Assembly: GCF_958298935.1 (NCBI RefSeq)
Contig: NC_084921.1
Location: forward strand, 36,785,501 to 36,849,500
Direction: 5' to 3'
DNA from: Phragmites australis
Taxonomy: Eukaryota > Streptophyta > Magnoliopsida > Poales > Poaceae
DNA length: 64,000 nt
The position numbers and the translations under genes were made by a program. Below are positions 23,338 to 34,897 of this stretch, in pieces. Numbering within the stretch: the first letter of the stretch is position 1; each line of letters opens with the position of its first letter. The notes under the pieces were generated by a model. That model was not told the DNA's origin. It saw nothing but the letters and a program-made list of their open reading frames with translations, and searched no databases.

Positions 23338-24974
23338 ATGGGTTCAATCTAACCATCATAGCTACTCGGTATCACTTCTTCTTTGTTCGACCCTCATGAT
23401 ATGACCGCCACCCTACCTGGTCTGACCTCCAGACACCTAGAACCCAGTGAGTTTAGTTTATCCCGTATGATGTTTAGGTCCATTCTAGCCTGATCAATCA
23501 AGTGTTCTTTTGCAATATTTTCATGACATGTCGCATTGCATCTTGCTCATGATCATGCATCATAAAGCAACTTTATAGCATTTTATCATGCTTATTGCGA
23601 TGTATTTTCACTCTTTTAGTGATCGACAAACTGGAGAGTGATGGGTTTGCTTGAGGAGATTTTGTGGTTAATCTTTATTGTGAAGTTGAGCACCAAGGCA
23701 AGCATCTATGTACATTTCTCCTATGTTTTGGTGAATTGTTGGTCAATTTGCTATATATTACTATGCGTCGTATAGACATTTTTACTTAGTTGATGTCGGG
23801 AATTGGATAGAACATATCTTGTTGCAAGTGTTCCTACCTTGATATATTGTTGATCTCCATCCTTATAACCTAGATATAACCATATTAATGTCTAACTTAA
23901 AAATTATCTGAAATGCTTAGCAATGCATATATCACCGGTAGAAGTCGAGCGATGGATCATTCATCGTTCGTGAGCTATAGGAATTAATTATTCATGAGAA
24001 AATAATGTTGGAAAATGAGTTGTGAGAATGAGACGAGATGCGGGCGGTGTTAGGGGCAGGTCAGGAAAGGGACTCGGATGCCATAGACTGCTTGCATCGT
24101 TTAAGCACCATATGTTGACATTGTTGACTTAATCACTTCTCCGTACTACCATGTATTTGAATAAGGAAAGAATGAGCCAAGTATAGTAAGTCACCACGCT
24201 CATTTAACTCATACACCTATGATGTGAGCAAGAGAGCTTGTAAGAGGCACCTAAGGTTGCTCCAGGTGTAGACCTATGTGGCCTTCGCATACTTAGGCAT
24301 GAGAACAAAGGTTCAGGGTGAGTACATGAATGGTTGTCAGGTGAATATTGTTTGCAACCGACAGGTTGTATGGAGGGTGGTCTTGTGTCGTGTGGTAAAG
24401 ATTTACTCCCCTTCAGAGTGTAAAATCAATTTGAATTGGTGCGATCTCGGTTATGAGCAAGCTTAATATTCATTAGACGTCACCGTAGAGTTCCATTTGG
24501 TAATTGTGGTATGGCGGTTATATGTGGCAGAAGATGAGATGGTTCTATTATGTTCTAAGTTGAGATAATTATGCCCATATGTTGTCTATGTTTATGTTCT
24601 TATGGTCATGCTAGGCTAGCTAAAGTGCTAAGTTAGGTGCTCACATGTTATGTTGATAAATTGCCTTTCGCATAATTCAAGTTTATACTGTGGCCGATTC
24701 CTTACTAATTCATCCAAATATATTATCCTTGGAGTCATAAATATATATACCCATGTAAGTAAGTCTTGCGAGTACCTTCGTACTCACCGTGCTTTGCTGA
24801 TTGTTTGAAGGTGAAGTTTAGGTGCTGGCTACTTATACCCCACCGAGAGTGGTGTGGTGATGAGCAGTTGCTATACTACTACTAACCTCAGTCGGTTGCC
24901 TTGTAGGCAAATGGTGCTATCAGGACTACCAGAACTGCTTTTGATTCAATTGGATGGTGCTTTGAGTTGTCACA

Positions 24975-26055
24975 ATTAGTTGAGGTTTAACATATGTCAT
25001 GTCTTTTGGTGGACGTATGTTAGCCCTGAACTTAAGTGGATAGATGGCTCTTCAATTGAACCAAGTGTAGTTTGGTCAGGTCTCCACATTCTTGTTGAAT
25101 TAGATAATGAAACATGTGGTCTCTTGTCTCTCGAAAAGATCATATTTTACATTAGGTAATGAAACATGTGGTCTCTTCTCTGTTGAAGCAGTTGTTTGCT
25201 TTAGATGAACATGAATGGACCAAATGGTATTACAAAGGTTTTTTAAAATAAATAAATGATCCACCTCTGCCTGGGGCTGATCTGAAAGCTATTTTTTGGA
25301 TACATCTTTCACAATCTAATGTAATGGAATGTGGATCTCCTATAGGGAAATAAGCAAAGCTACCACCATAGGTGTGCATACTGCTATTTGTAGTGATAGA
25401 TACTTTATGCCATCATTTTGTGGATTTTCACTTGATTTCTTTGCAGAGTCTTTGCGGCATTACTAGTTTTGCGGCCCTTGATATCTTGCTTTCATTTCAT
25501 AAACTACCACCTCCATTTTCATGAGGTTTTAAGTGAACATCGAAGCGGTCTTACTCCAAAAATGTTAGAAGCTTTGATGCACAATCAAAGTTGTTCTGTG
25601 TTGCACTAAGCATGGTTGTGAAACAATATGTTCTATGTGTTAATGTGTCATGTGTGAACTATGGTAAAATATGAGATATTCATGCTATTTGGCTATTTTC
25701 TATATATGATGTATATGTCAATCCGTGAGATGTTCATAAGTTCATTATCTTTAATTTAGATGCATATTTAAATTGCTGATAGGATGGTGTTATTATATTC
25801 ATGGGTATACGGACGTGCTCATGGTTGGCGGGTACGAGTTTTAGTTTTTACCTGTGACTGTGTAATAGATGTGGACGCAAGTTTAAGAATTATCTCGTAG
25901 ATATGTGTTTGTATAGCTTGTACCAAGGTCGGATTTGGAGAGAGTGCTAAACGGGCGATCACCTTGGCCCCCTAAAACTTAGAGGGTCCCTCTTATATCT
26001 CTACTCTTAAAATGTTTATAAAATTCTTTCCATCATGCGTCCATTCGGGTTCTGT
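24975..26055. other. Unassigned AT-rich sequence
   Basis: No gene is supported. A short direct repeat, AATGAAACATGTGGTCTCTT, occurs near 25107 and 25158. The DNA is probably old transposon material around the gypsy LTR. Confidence 0.35.
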
Positions 26056-26272
26056 CCCCTCCGTTTTTTTTATATTTGTCATAGTTATTTGTTTTTAAAT
26101 ACTTATCACTTCATATTTTTAAAATATAATTTTTAATTTTTTTCTTATTACAAAATAATATCTCTTGCCACTTATTCCGTTGGTTCTAAATATTTAAATT
26201 AAATTCTAAGAGTATTTTTGTTATTTTTTATTTAAAATTAGTATTACTTGGTCAAAAATAAAACGGAGGGAG
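26056..26272. mobile_element. Stowaway-like MITE
   Basis: About 217 bases, very AT-rich, with ends CCCCTCCGTTTT and, reversed on the right, CTCCCTCCGTTTT. CTCCCTCCGT is the terminal repeat of Stowaway MITEs, mobilised by Tc1/mariner transposases. The TA target site is not preserved clearly. Confidence 0.65.
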
Positions 26273-26429
26273 TGGGCCCTACCTCCTGCGCTACCTCTGT
26301 CTCGCTCCAACCCCCGATGCGCCGATCTGCTATCCACCTCGCCCGCACACGCGGACGCACTGCCCCACCCCGATCCGCCGCCGCAGCCTTCTCATGACCC
26401 ACCACGACACGCAGTTCCCCTAGCCTAAG

Positions 26430-27530
26430 GTGGAAGTAGAAGCAGCAGCAACATCCTCGCCACCACCGATGGTGTCACCGTCGCCGGCGCAGCCGCAGCG
26501 CATTTCTAACGAGATGAAGGACATCATCCTCCGCATCCGCAAGATCCTCCTCATCTTCATCACGCCCCCGACCAACCCCAGCCCCACCGTCGCCTATCTC
26601 GAGCTCACCGCCCGCCGTGTCCCTGCTCCCCTTGCTCCCGCTCCGCTCCTGTCGCTTGTTCCGCTCCCCCGTCCGCATGCACGCTAACCCCTCAATTTCC
26701 GGCCGCACCTGCTCCCTTTCCTTCTTCGCGACGATGCGCCTCCCAAATCGGACGCCAAGCTCCCAAAATCACCCATCGCCACCGCCCGTGCCGCACCGGC
26801 CCCAGTCCGCCACCACCGCTCCGACGTCCCAACCTGGATCCCCTCAGTCCTCCAGGATCTTGACAGGAGCCCGTGCGGGCGCGCGCGGGGGTCGCTGATG
26901 CGGCGGCGGACTGATGTGGAGGCGGTGGCTGCGACACGTACCGCTCTCCATCCCGGGCGCCAACACCAGCTATGAGTACTCTCAACGACGCAGCGACACT
27001 CCTCGATGAGGAGGGCTGCGGCTCGGAGAGCACCTCTCACTTGGAGGACGACACGGGAGGGGACGCGGGGGGTGATGCCAACAGAGGAACAGAGGTGGAC
27101 GACGGCGACGCGGCAGACGAGGGATATCGTGCTTCGGCGTGCCTTCCGTTGGGCGGACCTTCCATGTGCCGCCGTGCCAGCTCTCGCCGCGCTCCACGAC
27201 GGTGACAGGAAGCTACATGCGCTCGGTCTTCGGCTGCATCACCTTCTACTCGTCCACCACACAGCCGGCAACAGCAACGCCGCAAACTCCTTGGAGGCAA
27301 CGATGGACCTCTTCGTCATGAACTGGGGCAGCGTATCATTCGTGGCACAGGCAGGCACCCGCCGGTTCGCCTACTACATCGCCCCCGGGGACGGGTCCGG
27401 CCTTCGACTTCATGGCTTACCCAGTGCAGCTGGAGGGCATCCCCATCCCCAAGCACGTGCTCTCGTCGAGCCACACATGCGCCGGGCAGATGGTGAACTC
27501 TGACACGCAGTTCACCTTCCTTCTCAGGTA
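26430..27530 (+). pseudogene. GC-rich coding fragment with shifted frames, unidentified
   Basis: This stretch has the GC and codon bias of a grass first exon, but the plausible protein jumps between frames. Near 27200 the frame reading SYMRSVFGCITFYSST looks protein-like. At 27303-27395 it is FVMNWGSVSFVAQAG followed by RRFAYYIAPG. At about 27400-27530 it is FDFMAYPVQLEGIPIPKHVL and a further 30 residues, ending at a good donor (CTCAG/GTATTC). A possible next exon is near 27979 (FILRLQANGSSSEEYYFSV, then stop). I do not recognise the family. A decayed or transposon-captured gene fits best; a functional gene with errors in the assembly is the alternative. Confidence 0.4.
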
Positions 27531-27539
27531 TTCTCCTGT

Positions 27540-28259
27540 TTCTCATACACGTAAATCCTATGATTGAGGCATTAGTTTTGCCCTCGACATATGCTTGATC
27601 TGACTGTGATTCTTGACTTCTTGTTACCTCCTTGCTTGTGATTTGGTGATTTTTAGAGCAGTCGATTTCTTATTTCTGGAGCTAACTTTTAAAGATTGGA
27701 ATAGTCAGTGTTTGGTGACGAGTACAAATATGCCCTCTATCTGTTTGTTGTTATGGTTCTAAGATTGGAACGAACAAATCTTGGCAAATCCCCATACATT
27801 GTGTGTTCTGTGCATGACTTTTGATGCCCACAACTTGTTCTGTGCATGACTTTTGATGCCCACAAATCCCCATAATGTTTGTAGGATTGACTGATTTTTT
27901 TTAGGTTGTTTTCAGCATGGACTTAGATTTATAATTCATTTAATTTCAGGATATTGAAACTAACTGTATTTGGGGCAGTTCATCTTGCGGCTTCAAGCTA
28001 ATGGATCTTCCTCAGAGGAGTACTATTTTAGTGTATGAGATGTGATAAGGCAAATAGCCTTATTCTCTTTAATTATTAGTGTTGAGCTGAAATAAGGTAT
28101 TATAGTTAAGCATATGCATGGTATGCTTATCATGAAGGCCTGCACTGATTTTAATCATGGTTCTAAGATTTTTCTTGAAGAAATCCAAAACAACGCTCCT
28201 TAAATAAAGAACTAAAATAATAATCCTTATATAGCTCTAAATAATAATCCTTATACCGC
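27540..28259 (+). other. Intron-like or intergenic sequence after the unidentified fragment
   Basis: AT-rich, starting with a splice donor at about 27528. A duplicated segment, TGTGCATGACTTTTGATGCCCACAA, split here as TGTGCATGACTTTTGATG plus CCCACAA, appears near 27809 and 27840. No other feature seen. Confidence 0.35.
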
Positions 28260-29195
28260 TATATATATATAGTTAGATAGATTGACACCTGGGTCAACCA
28301 ACGTCACCCGCGCGCGCTCACCCATGCCCACCCCGTGCGCCCCCGCTTGTTTGCTTCCCGCCCTCGCGTGCGCCTGTCTAATCAGAGCTACTGAAAAACT
28401 ATTAGAGTACTGAAAAACTACTAATAGAGTACCAAAAGAGAATCTACTAATTAACGAAGGATTACTAAGGGTCTGTTTGTTTGAGCTAGAGATTCTGAAA
28501 AGCAGCTTATAAAAGCTGGATTGTGAAAAGCTAGATTGTGAAAAGCTGGATTATGAAAAGCTTTTAGACTGTAGATTCTAAAAAATTTTAATGGACAGTT
28601 TAATAAAATTAACTTTCACAATCTATCAAAAGCTGAGAAAAATCAGCTTCTCAGATTCTCACAATCCAACCAGCAGATTTTAAAAAGCTGTAACCAAAAG
28701 CTGCCTGTTTGTTTCAGCTTCGGATTATAAAAGCTGAAAATCCGAAGCTAAAACAAACAGGGTCTAAGTCATAGTAAATTTGAGATTTAATCATAGTAAA
28801 AACTGGGATTCAGTAAAACTATGTTCATTGCTCAATAGTTCAGGTTTAATTACTGAGTCTAAGTCATAGTAAATTTGAGGACTTAGTATATTTTTTAATT
28901 ATTCAAGTCATAGTAAATTTATTTTAATAGAACCATGTTCATTGCTCAGTAGTTTAGGTGAACTAGTGAATCCAAGTTATAATAAATTGAGCGTTCGGTA
29001 GTTTAACTTTACGGTTCAATAGTTTATCTCTTCAAATTCAGTAGTTCATCTTTTAGAGTGGCGCAGGGCAGGAAGCGAACAGGGGGCAAACGCGGGCGGG
29101 GTTGGGAGCTCGCGCGCTGGGTTTGTGTGCAGGGCGGGGGCGAGCATGCAGGTGGGGCGGGTGGGCGGGTGGGGTGCACGGGCTTGATTCTTGTG
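28260..29195. mobile_element. Possible foldback-type element
   Basis: GC-rich blocks at about 28300-28380 and 29060-29185 are roughly reverse complementary; for example GGGAAGCAAAC on the left reversed against GGAAGCGAAC on the right. AACTACTGAA-type motifs inside the left block face TTCAGTAGTT-type motifs inside the right block. The middle contains repeated segments such as AAGTCATAGTAAATTTGAG. Long inverted ends suggest a Mutator-like or foldback element. The match is imperfect and boundaries are approximate. Confidence 0.35.
28469..28764. mobile_element. Tourist-like MITE
   Basis: A 296 bp element flanked by TAA (28466-28468 and 28765-28767), with ends GGGTCTGTTTGTTT and, reversed on the right, GACCCTGTTTGTTT. 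The interior has several AAAAGCTGGATT-type repeats on the left and complementary TAAAAAGCTG motifs on the right, so the transcript would fold into a long hairpin. Confidence 0.7.
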
Positions 29196-29199
29196 TATT

Positions 29200-29620
29200 G
29201 CCAAAACGTAAAATATAAACGTGGTCTAGTATTGTATCTTGTTAGTAGCTTAGTTGATCAATATATTTTTTATATTTGGATTGGTTCAACGAGGATGGTG
29301 CAGCACTCATTTCCTAAATAGTTTGTATTTTTATTTTTTTATATTTTGTGATAAATTTTTAAGTATATATTTTGTTATGCTTGACTTTCATTGTATGTTT
29401 GAATGTAGATGTAAACTTAGTTATAAGATGATGTATTGTCTAAGTGTTTAGAATAGTTTTTTTTTTCAATACTTCAACAATGTTAACAATCTTATATATT
29501 AAAAGATACTTCAACGATGATTACTGATTTTAGAGAAATTAATAATATTATCATATGTAGATTTTTAATTTTTTTATAACGTAAGAACATTTAACTATAC
29601 GTATATATATTACTTGTGTC
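29200..29620. other. AT-rich region upstream of the trihelix gene
   Basis: No gene supported. It turns abruptly GC-rich and CT-rich at about 29640, which marks the promoter and leader of the trihelix gene. No convincing TATA box was seen; a weak candidate (TTTTTATTCC) is near 29855. Confidence 0.4.
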
Positions 29621-29986
29621 CCCTTACTTTTCAGAGAACCCCGCCCTTGCCCCTTCTGAATCTCGATCCCGGCTGCTTGGTTGGGTTTTTTTTTTTTTCT
29701 CAGAGAACCTGCCCTCACCGACGGACCCATCCAACGGCGGCCGCTCGCCCACACGACGCACCCCATGCCTCCGCTCCGCTCCTCCACGTGCCGCCTCGCG
29801 GTCGTCACGGCCCACGGGCCGGCGCCCCTCCCCTCGCCGTCCGCCCCTCCCTTTCTTTTTATTCCCCAACCCCTCCTCGCCCGCCGCCCCACGTCTATCC
29901 ACCCGTCCGTCTCCACGCGCAAACGAGGAGGAGAGAGAGAGGGCTAGGTCGTCGTCGTGAGGCGGAGAGATCTGGGAGGAGGAGCG

Positions 29987-30943
29987 ATGGACGGGAAGCT
30001 GCCGCCACCGAACCCGAATCTGCCTTACCGTGAGGACTGCTGGAGCGAGGGCGAGACGGCGGCGCTCGTCGACGCCTGGGGTTCGCGCTACCTCGAGCTC
30101 AACCGCGGGAGCCTCCGCCAGCCGCAGTGGCGGGAGGTCGCCGACGCCGTCAACTCCCGCCCGGGGGCCTCCGCGCGCCGCCGTCCTCCCCGCACCGACA
30201 TCCAGTGCAAGAACCGCGTCGACACGCTCAAGAAGAAGTACAAGGCCGAGCGCGCGCGCGGCGGGGCATCGCCATGGGCCTTCTACGGCCAGCTCGATCT
30301 CCTCGTCGGGCCCACGGTCGCTGGAGGCGGCAAGAAGCCCTCCCCGCCCCGCGCGCTGCCCATGCTCAGGAGGCGCCAGTCGCCGTCGCGATCCCCATCG
30401 CCGCCCTCGCCACCGCAGCCGCCCTTGGCGCTCCCCCTGCCCAACTACCGACGCGGCTCCAACCTACCCTCGGCGGACCTCATCCATAAGGCGGCCGCGG
30501 CTGCCGCCGCCGCGGCGGCGGAGTCCGACTCGGACGACGGCTACAACAACAACAAGGATTACGACGATGACGACGGCTCGCAGCAGTCGGCGTCGCGCTC
30601 TGTGTCGTCTCGCTCTGACGGCAGTGGTGGCGCTGCTGCTCCTGCTGTCGGCAGCAAGAGGAAGACGAGCGGGAGTGGAGGGTTCGGGGAGCTAGCGAGG
30701 GCAATCGAGACATTTGCGGAGATGTACGAGCGCATGGAGGCCGCGAAGCAGAGGCACGCGGAGGAGATGGAGAGGCAGCGGATCAACTTCCTCAAGGACC
30801 TGGAGCTGAAGCGGATGCAGGCTTTTGTGGACATGCAGCTGCAGCTTGCGAGGGCAAAGCACGCCAGGAATGGTGACGCTTCCTCGGAGATGCTCATGTC
30901 TCTCGCTGCACTGCCGTTCCTCAGCACCCCTGCTTACCTCTGA
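29987..30943 (+). CDS. Trihelix transcription factor, SIP1/ASIL-like
   Basis: An intact single-exon frame of 318 residues. The N-terminal trihelix domain covers about residues 18-95. It begins [14 protein letters not shown], contains the second helix tryptophan in [11 protein letters not shown], and ends [15 protein letters not shown]. Trihelix domains bind GT elements in DNA. A proline-rich linker, an alanine tract ([14 protein letters not shown]), an acidic stretch and a basic GSKRKTSG follow. The C-terminal 70 residues ([15 protein letters not shown] onward) form a strong coiled coil, the conserved feature of the SIP1 clade that includes Arabidopsis ASIL1/ASIL2, repressors of seed genes. 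The ATG at 29987 is chosen because it directly precedes the conserved domain; the frame is open 10 codons further upstream without an ATG. The product is nuclear. Clade assignment rests on the domain arrangement. Confidence 0.9.
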   Translation: MDGKLPPPNPNLPYREDCWSEGETAALVDAWGSRYLELNRGSLRQPQWREVADAVNSRPGASARRRPPRTDIQCKNRVDTLKKKYKAERARGGASPWAFYGQLDLLVGPTVAGGGKKPSPPRALPMLRRRQSPSRSPSPPSPPQPPLALPLPNYRRGSNLPSADLIHKAAAAAAAAAAESDSDDGYNNNKDYDDDDGSQQSASRSVSSRSDGSGGAAAPAVGSKRKTSGSGGFGELARAIETFAEMYERMEAAKQRHAEEMERQRINFLKDLELKRMQAFVDMQLQLARAKHARNGDASSEMLMSLAALPFLSTPAYL

Positions 30944-33240
30944 ATTGAAGAAGAGTTTAGGTAACGGAAGATTTGTCCTCTTACATTAGGATACAGTCAA
31001 ATTGGTCATTGTGATAGACTTTTAGTGGATTGTTTGTGTGCTTGATTTATGACCATGATACTGTCTCATACTGTTTTACACGAACCACGGAGCTACTCCA
31101 ATGCTTGATACTCTTTTCTTAGATGAGATGGGGTTAACTGATTTAGGACCTGCATTTTTTATGTAATGTAGGAACTATATCTAGACTACCTTTGTTCTTT
31201 ATAGCACTACATGTTATTTGGCAATTTCTTTTCATACATTATTGGTTTGCAACTTTGCATGATGAGGGACTTATGCTTCATTTATGATATCACGCTATTG
31301 TGTGACTAGGTTATGTTTTTTTATTGTCACCTGCCTTTCTAGTTGGGGATTTTTATAGTTTAAACTTTTTTATAGTGTATGTGAACCTCTGCTATGTCAA
31401 ATTCTGAGCTCCCCAGTTTCTCTCATTTGAGGCCTGTGGTTATCTCAGATGATACATGGTCATTTTTATGTGTTTCGAATATTGGCAAAAGGGGTTTATT
31501 AGATTTTTGGCTTCTGCTTTTAGCTTTTCCGTTGTGACTTGCCCATGCTGAAAATGTTTGGTCTGGTACTATATTGAAGAGAAGTTCATTTATGAGGAAT
31601 GATGATCCTCTGTATTGGGTATTGTTTTGGTTTAGAGTCCGTTTTTGACATTTGAGGATTCTGTACTAGGGTTTTGTTTTTGGATGGTTTCACATTGATT
31701 GGAGGCATTTGAAGATGTTCTTTTGAACTAGTTTTTTGTCTTAATTGATTGAACTGGTGATGAGTTAAAATTGTAATTAGTTTTGCATGGTAGAATGGTA
31801 TGCTTCAAATGTCTTGAGTGTGTTTGAGATTTTGAGTTTTGTGCTTGGCTTGTGCCTTGAGATATTTCAATTCTCAATCCTCGCAATTGTTTTCCTTGGT
31901 GTTCATCAATGTCCTTCCATAAATGAAAGTAATATGCTGAAATGAGATAGCCAAAATCTGCTGTTCAAATTCAACATTGATTCTTTGATGCATTTGAGTG
32001 TCTTTTGATAATTCTAATTTACTTGTCAGTTAGTTTAATTATACGTTAGTTGGTTTATCTGCTGTGGTAACTTGAGGATGTGTCATGAAAAATATTTTCC
32101 ATGTGTTGGAATCTTGTCGTGCTCGTATCATGGTAGTTGCAGGCTCCTTTGTGGGATAATTTTGGATAGTTCACTAGTGTGCGTAATTGTACATGCCTGG
32201 TTATCTTCTCCTTGAAATTCTATTGTAGGAGTAAGACAATATCTTATGGTAACCGAGTGTTCTTTATATTTTCCTTGAAATTATATTTTCTTTGTACAGA
32301 ACATCTCTTAACTGCAATGCTCATTGGCCACCTATGACTATAGAATTAAGGCAGCCTAGATTGAAACTACGGGTTAGCTCATCTTAGCATCTTACCATTA
32401 CGAGCCCATGCAAAATATCATAGAATTAACATCTGAATTTTCTATCCCTATCGTTTTGGCAAATCCAGTGGCTGTTTGCTGTTTTTGTGCATAGTCTACA
32501 CTGTCTGTCCTGATGTGGAAAAATGTCATTATTTTGTTTTTGATGAACACCTAATTTCAATCAGAGCCTCAGAAGTTAAGATCCCCTACAATTTCAAATG
32601 CTCTGAGCATTTGTTATCTTTAAGTTACCCTTGGTTTACTGTTACATGATTGGCGTTACTAGTAGTATCATCAATCATCATGTACCTAAAGGTTTTCCCC
32701 CCAGTGTTGCATTCTCTTTTGTTCTCGTCAGTTGTTTTAGAGATGATAGAAAAAAGCTTTTAATTGGTTAGTTTGCATCAAAAGTTAATGGTACTAAAGT
32801 TGGTTGATGCCAATCAGTCTTACAAAATCTCATAAGAAAGTTTAGTTGTGAGCGAGCTGTCCTGTTACATCAATTCAAAAATTTGTCGCTTCACTTTTCC
32901 CTGATTAAATCTTGCAAGCATTCTTCAAAGACTACAATTGATTTTAGTTCATCATGTGGTACCTGTCTTTCTGATCATCAGATTTGCTAGCAGTATTGTG
33001 TACTGATACGTTATTGATTTCTTTTTTTTTTCCAGATTGTTAGGAGCCAAGCTAACGGGATGATGTTGCTCTTTGATGAAGATCCATCTAGGTTCGTTGT
33101 AGTTGTTTGGTACATAGACCCGGAGTTCGTAGTGAGAAAGCAGCGCTGAATTGCCGATGGCGATGCCTGTTTCCCGCCAAGCTTCCAGTGTAGACGACGA
33201 ATCTAGTTCCATTAACCTTTGCAGTTCCGTGTCCGGAAAC
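30944..33240 (+). other. Probable 3' UTR of the trihelix gene with a 2 kb intron
   Basis: Seventeen bases after the stop is a possible donor (TTTAG/GTAACGG, near 30961). The following 2 kb are T-rich and intron-like. A strong acceptor (TTTTTTTTTCCAG) lies at about 33024-33036, followed by higher-GC sequence to about 33230 without a coding frame that continues the protein. A long 3' UTR intron explains this arrangement; an independent non-coding gene is possible. Inference from splice signals only. Confidence 0.4.
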
Positions 33241-33708
33241 AGAGTCGTGTAAAACTATGGCCAACGACCTTTCTGTTTTGATCTATTTCTCAATTCTCAT
33301 GAGATCTGTAACTAAAATTTCAAACGCATCAGTTCAAATTTACAGTTGGTTCTACTGATTGAGTGATTGGCGCACGGTTATGCTTATATCTTCGAATGAT
33401 TACACACCAGAATTGGACCCAAGCTCAAAGAGGACCAGCATTCGTGATGAAACGACTAGCTGAATTTAGCAACCGCGCTATCAATGCGCCGATGTACTGG
33501 TCCGGTCCTTCGTCACGTCCGTTCGGACAAATGCTGCTCCACTAGCTGCTGCCGTGACGATTTCACGGATGGGGCTCGACAGCAGAACAGAGTCTTCAGC
33601 ACAGTCTTCAGCAGAAAAGAGGAGGTGGAGGAGCGCCAGTGCGCCGAAGAAGACCGCTTCACCCTTTAACGTTGTAACATGTTTCTATTATACCATTTCA
33701 AAAGTTTA
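33241..33708. other. Intergenic, no gene recognised
   Basis: Two small plus-strand frames (33363-33545, 33484-33669) have no recognisable features. Nothing else seen. Confidence 0.35.
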
Positions 33709-33709
33709 G

Positions 33710-33871
33710 GCCATATTTGGGCTCCTTGTCGTCGGTTGCCTTGACTGACTGGATAAGAAATCAAACATTTAGTTGTCCAGCTCGGTGCTTGCGGTTTTCA
33801 AGATTTACTTCGTCAGCTTGAACGAGTGAGACGAGACGAGCTGGACAGTCAAAACCAACCAAACCCACCCT
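33710..33871. mobile_element. Possible Tourist-like MITE
   Basis: The left end GGCCATATTTGG follows TTA, and the right end reversed reads GGGTGGGTTTGG beside TAA. The termini match in part, but the two target triplets differ (TTA versus TAA), so the call is tentative. Confidence 0.3.
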
Positions 33872-34094
33872 AATACTTGCTTCACGGTACAGGTCAGTGA
33901 TGACCAACGACTAATTGCTTTATCTCATATGTCCCTTTTACTTCAACTTGGGTAGAAAAAATAGAAAAGGGTAAGCTTTTTTTTTTCTTTTTTTGAATCT
34001 TTGACGCCATGGCATGCTGACTCCTAGAAAAAAAAATAGAAGAGGGTAAACTTTTTCTTTGCGTATTTTAGAAAACAATTCGATTGGAGTGCTA

Positions 34095-34300
34095 TGTAAC
34101 AGCCCAAATTTTTTAAAACCCAGAAAAGTTAGAAACTTAACCAAAGGAAATAAAGGAATTTGCAAAATTAAATAATCGAAGTGCATGTACATGTATATAT
34201 TTGATTGCTTGATTTTGTGAGCTAGTATATAACACACATATGTATAGAATTTTTTTATATATTTTTTTCAATTTTTTTAAGATTGCATGCCTGTTTCAAA
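34095..34300 (+). mobile_element. Fragment of a gypsy LTR 5' end
   Basis: TGTAACAGCCCAAATTTT resembles the first bases of the solo LTR at 37505 (TGTAACACCCCAAATTTC). Similarity is lost after about 30 bases. No second end was seen. Confidence 0.35.
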
Positions 34301-34325
34301 AATAATGAAGTCACCCTATCGTTGC

Positions 34326-34446
34326 TCGTTCAACGGGTGACAACAAGGTCTCGCTCGTTGAACGGGCGACACCTTGTGGGTCCCGACTGACAGCGTATTT
34401 AATAATCGGGGAGAGTAAGGTCTCACTCGATCAACGGACGATACCT
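34326..34446. repeat. Three-copy motif around CGTTGAACGGGCGAC
   Basis: Three related units, CTCGTTCAACGGGTGAC, CTCGTTGAACGGGCGAC and CTCGATCAACGGACGAT, lie near 34327, 34357 and 34428, separated by AAGGTCTC-type spacers. They lie beyond the 3' end of the small minus-strand gene and could be subterminal repeats of the Mutator-like element. Confidence 0.5.
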
Positions 34447-34449
34447 TCA

Positions 34450-34897
34450 TTCGGTTTAATCACCTGCACAACTATATGTATAATTAGTTTTTTAATAGAA
34501 TTTGTATTAGGTAAATTGAAAAATATTACACATTAATTTTCTCAAAAAAAATTATTTAGTTGGTGTAAAAGTGTATGGAATTTTTTGTACGAAGTGACTT
34601 TGTGAGAATACAAAATCTAATTTATCAAACAATAGTAGTTATGAAGCACAAATATCATATAACCCGTCACGAAGTTTACATACGTTGATAAACATTACAT
34701 TGAATATGGGGTTTTTCATCGCTGCGCGAATAAACCAGAACTGTAAAGAAATGACAATAAACGTTGGCATGTACGGTACGCCTAAAGACTAGCCTAATAG
34801 TGTGCCACTGCTAAACCTAACATACTTTAGGGAATAAAAATAGATTGGAGTACAATAAATGCTCTCTACTGAGTGCACCTAGGATATTTGCCCTTTC
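34450..34897. other. 3' flank of the small minus-strand gene
   Basis: AT-rich, no coding features seen. Probably the 3' UTR and end region of the Mutator-like element. Confidence 0.35.

Larger units (their letters stand above)
19009..24974 (+). mobile_element. Gypsy-type LTR (solo LTR), split by a nested copia element
   Basis: The left end TGTCACAACCC and the right end GAGTTGTCACA are near-inverted, as in Tekay/Del-type gypsy LTRs. The body contains the usual features of such LTRs, including a downstream stretch with GTACTCAC near 24780. With the nested element and one ATGGG copy removed, about 2.6 kb remain. No gag-pol or second LTR is attached, so a solo LTR is most likely. The flanks (atttt and attag) match only in part, so the right boundary is less certain than the left. 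Confidence 0.55.

Noticed and set aside
29551..29960. Several GC-rich frames on both strands before the trihelix gene
   Set aside because: Leader and promoter sequence without domains; they overlap each other and have no splice support.
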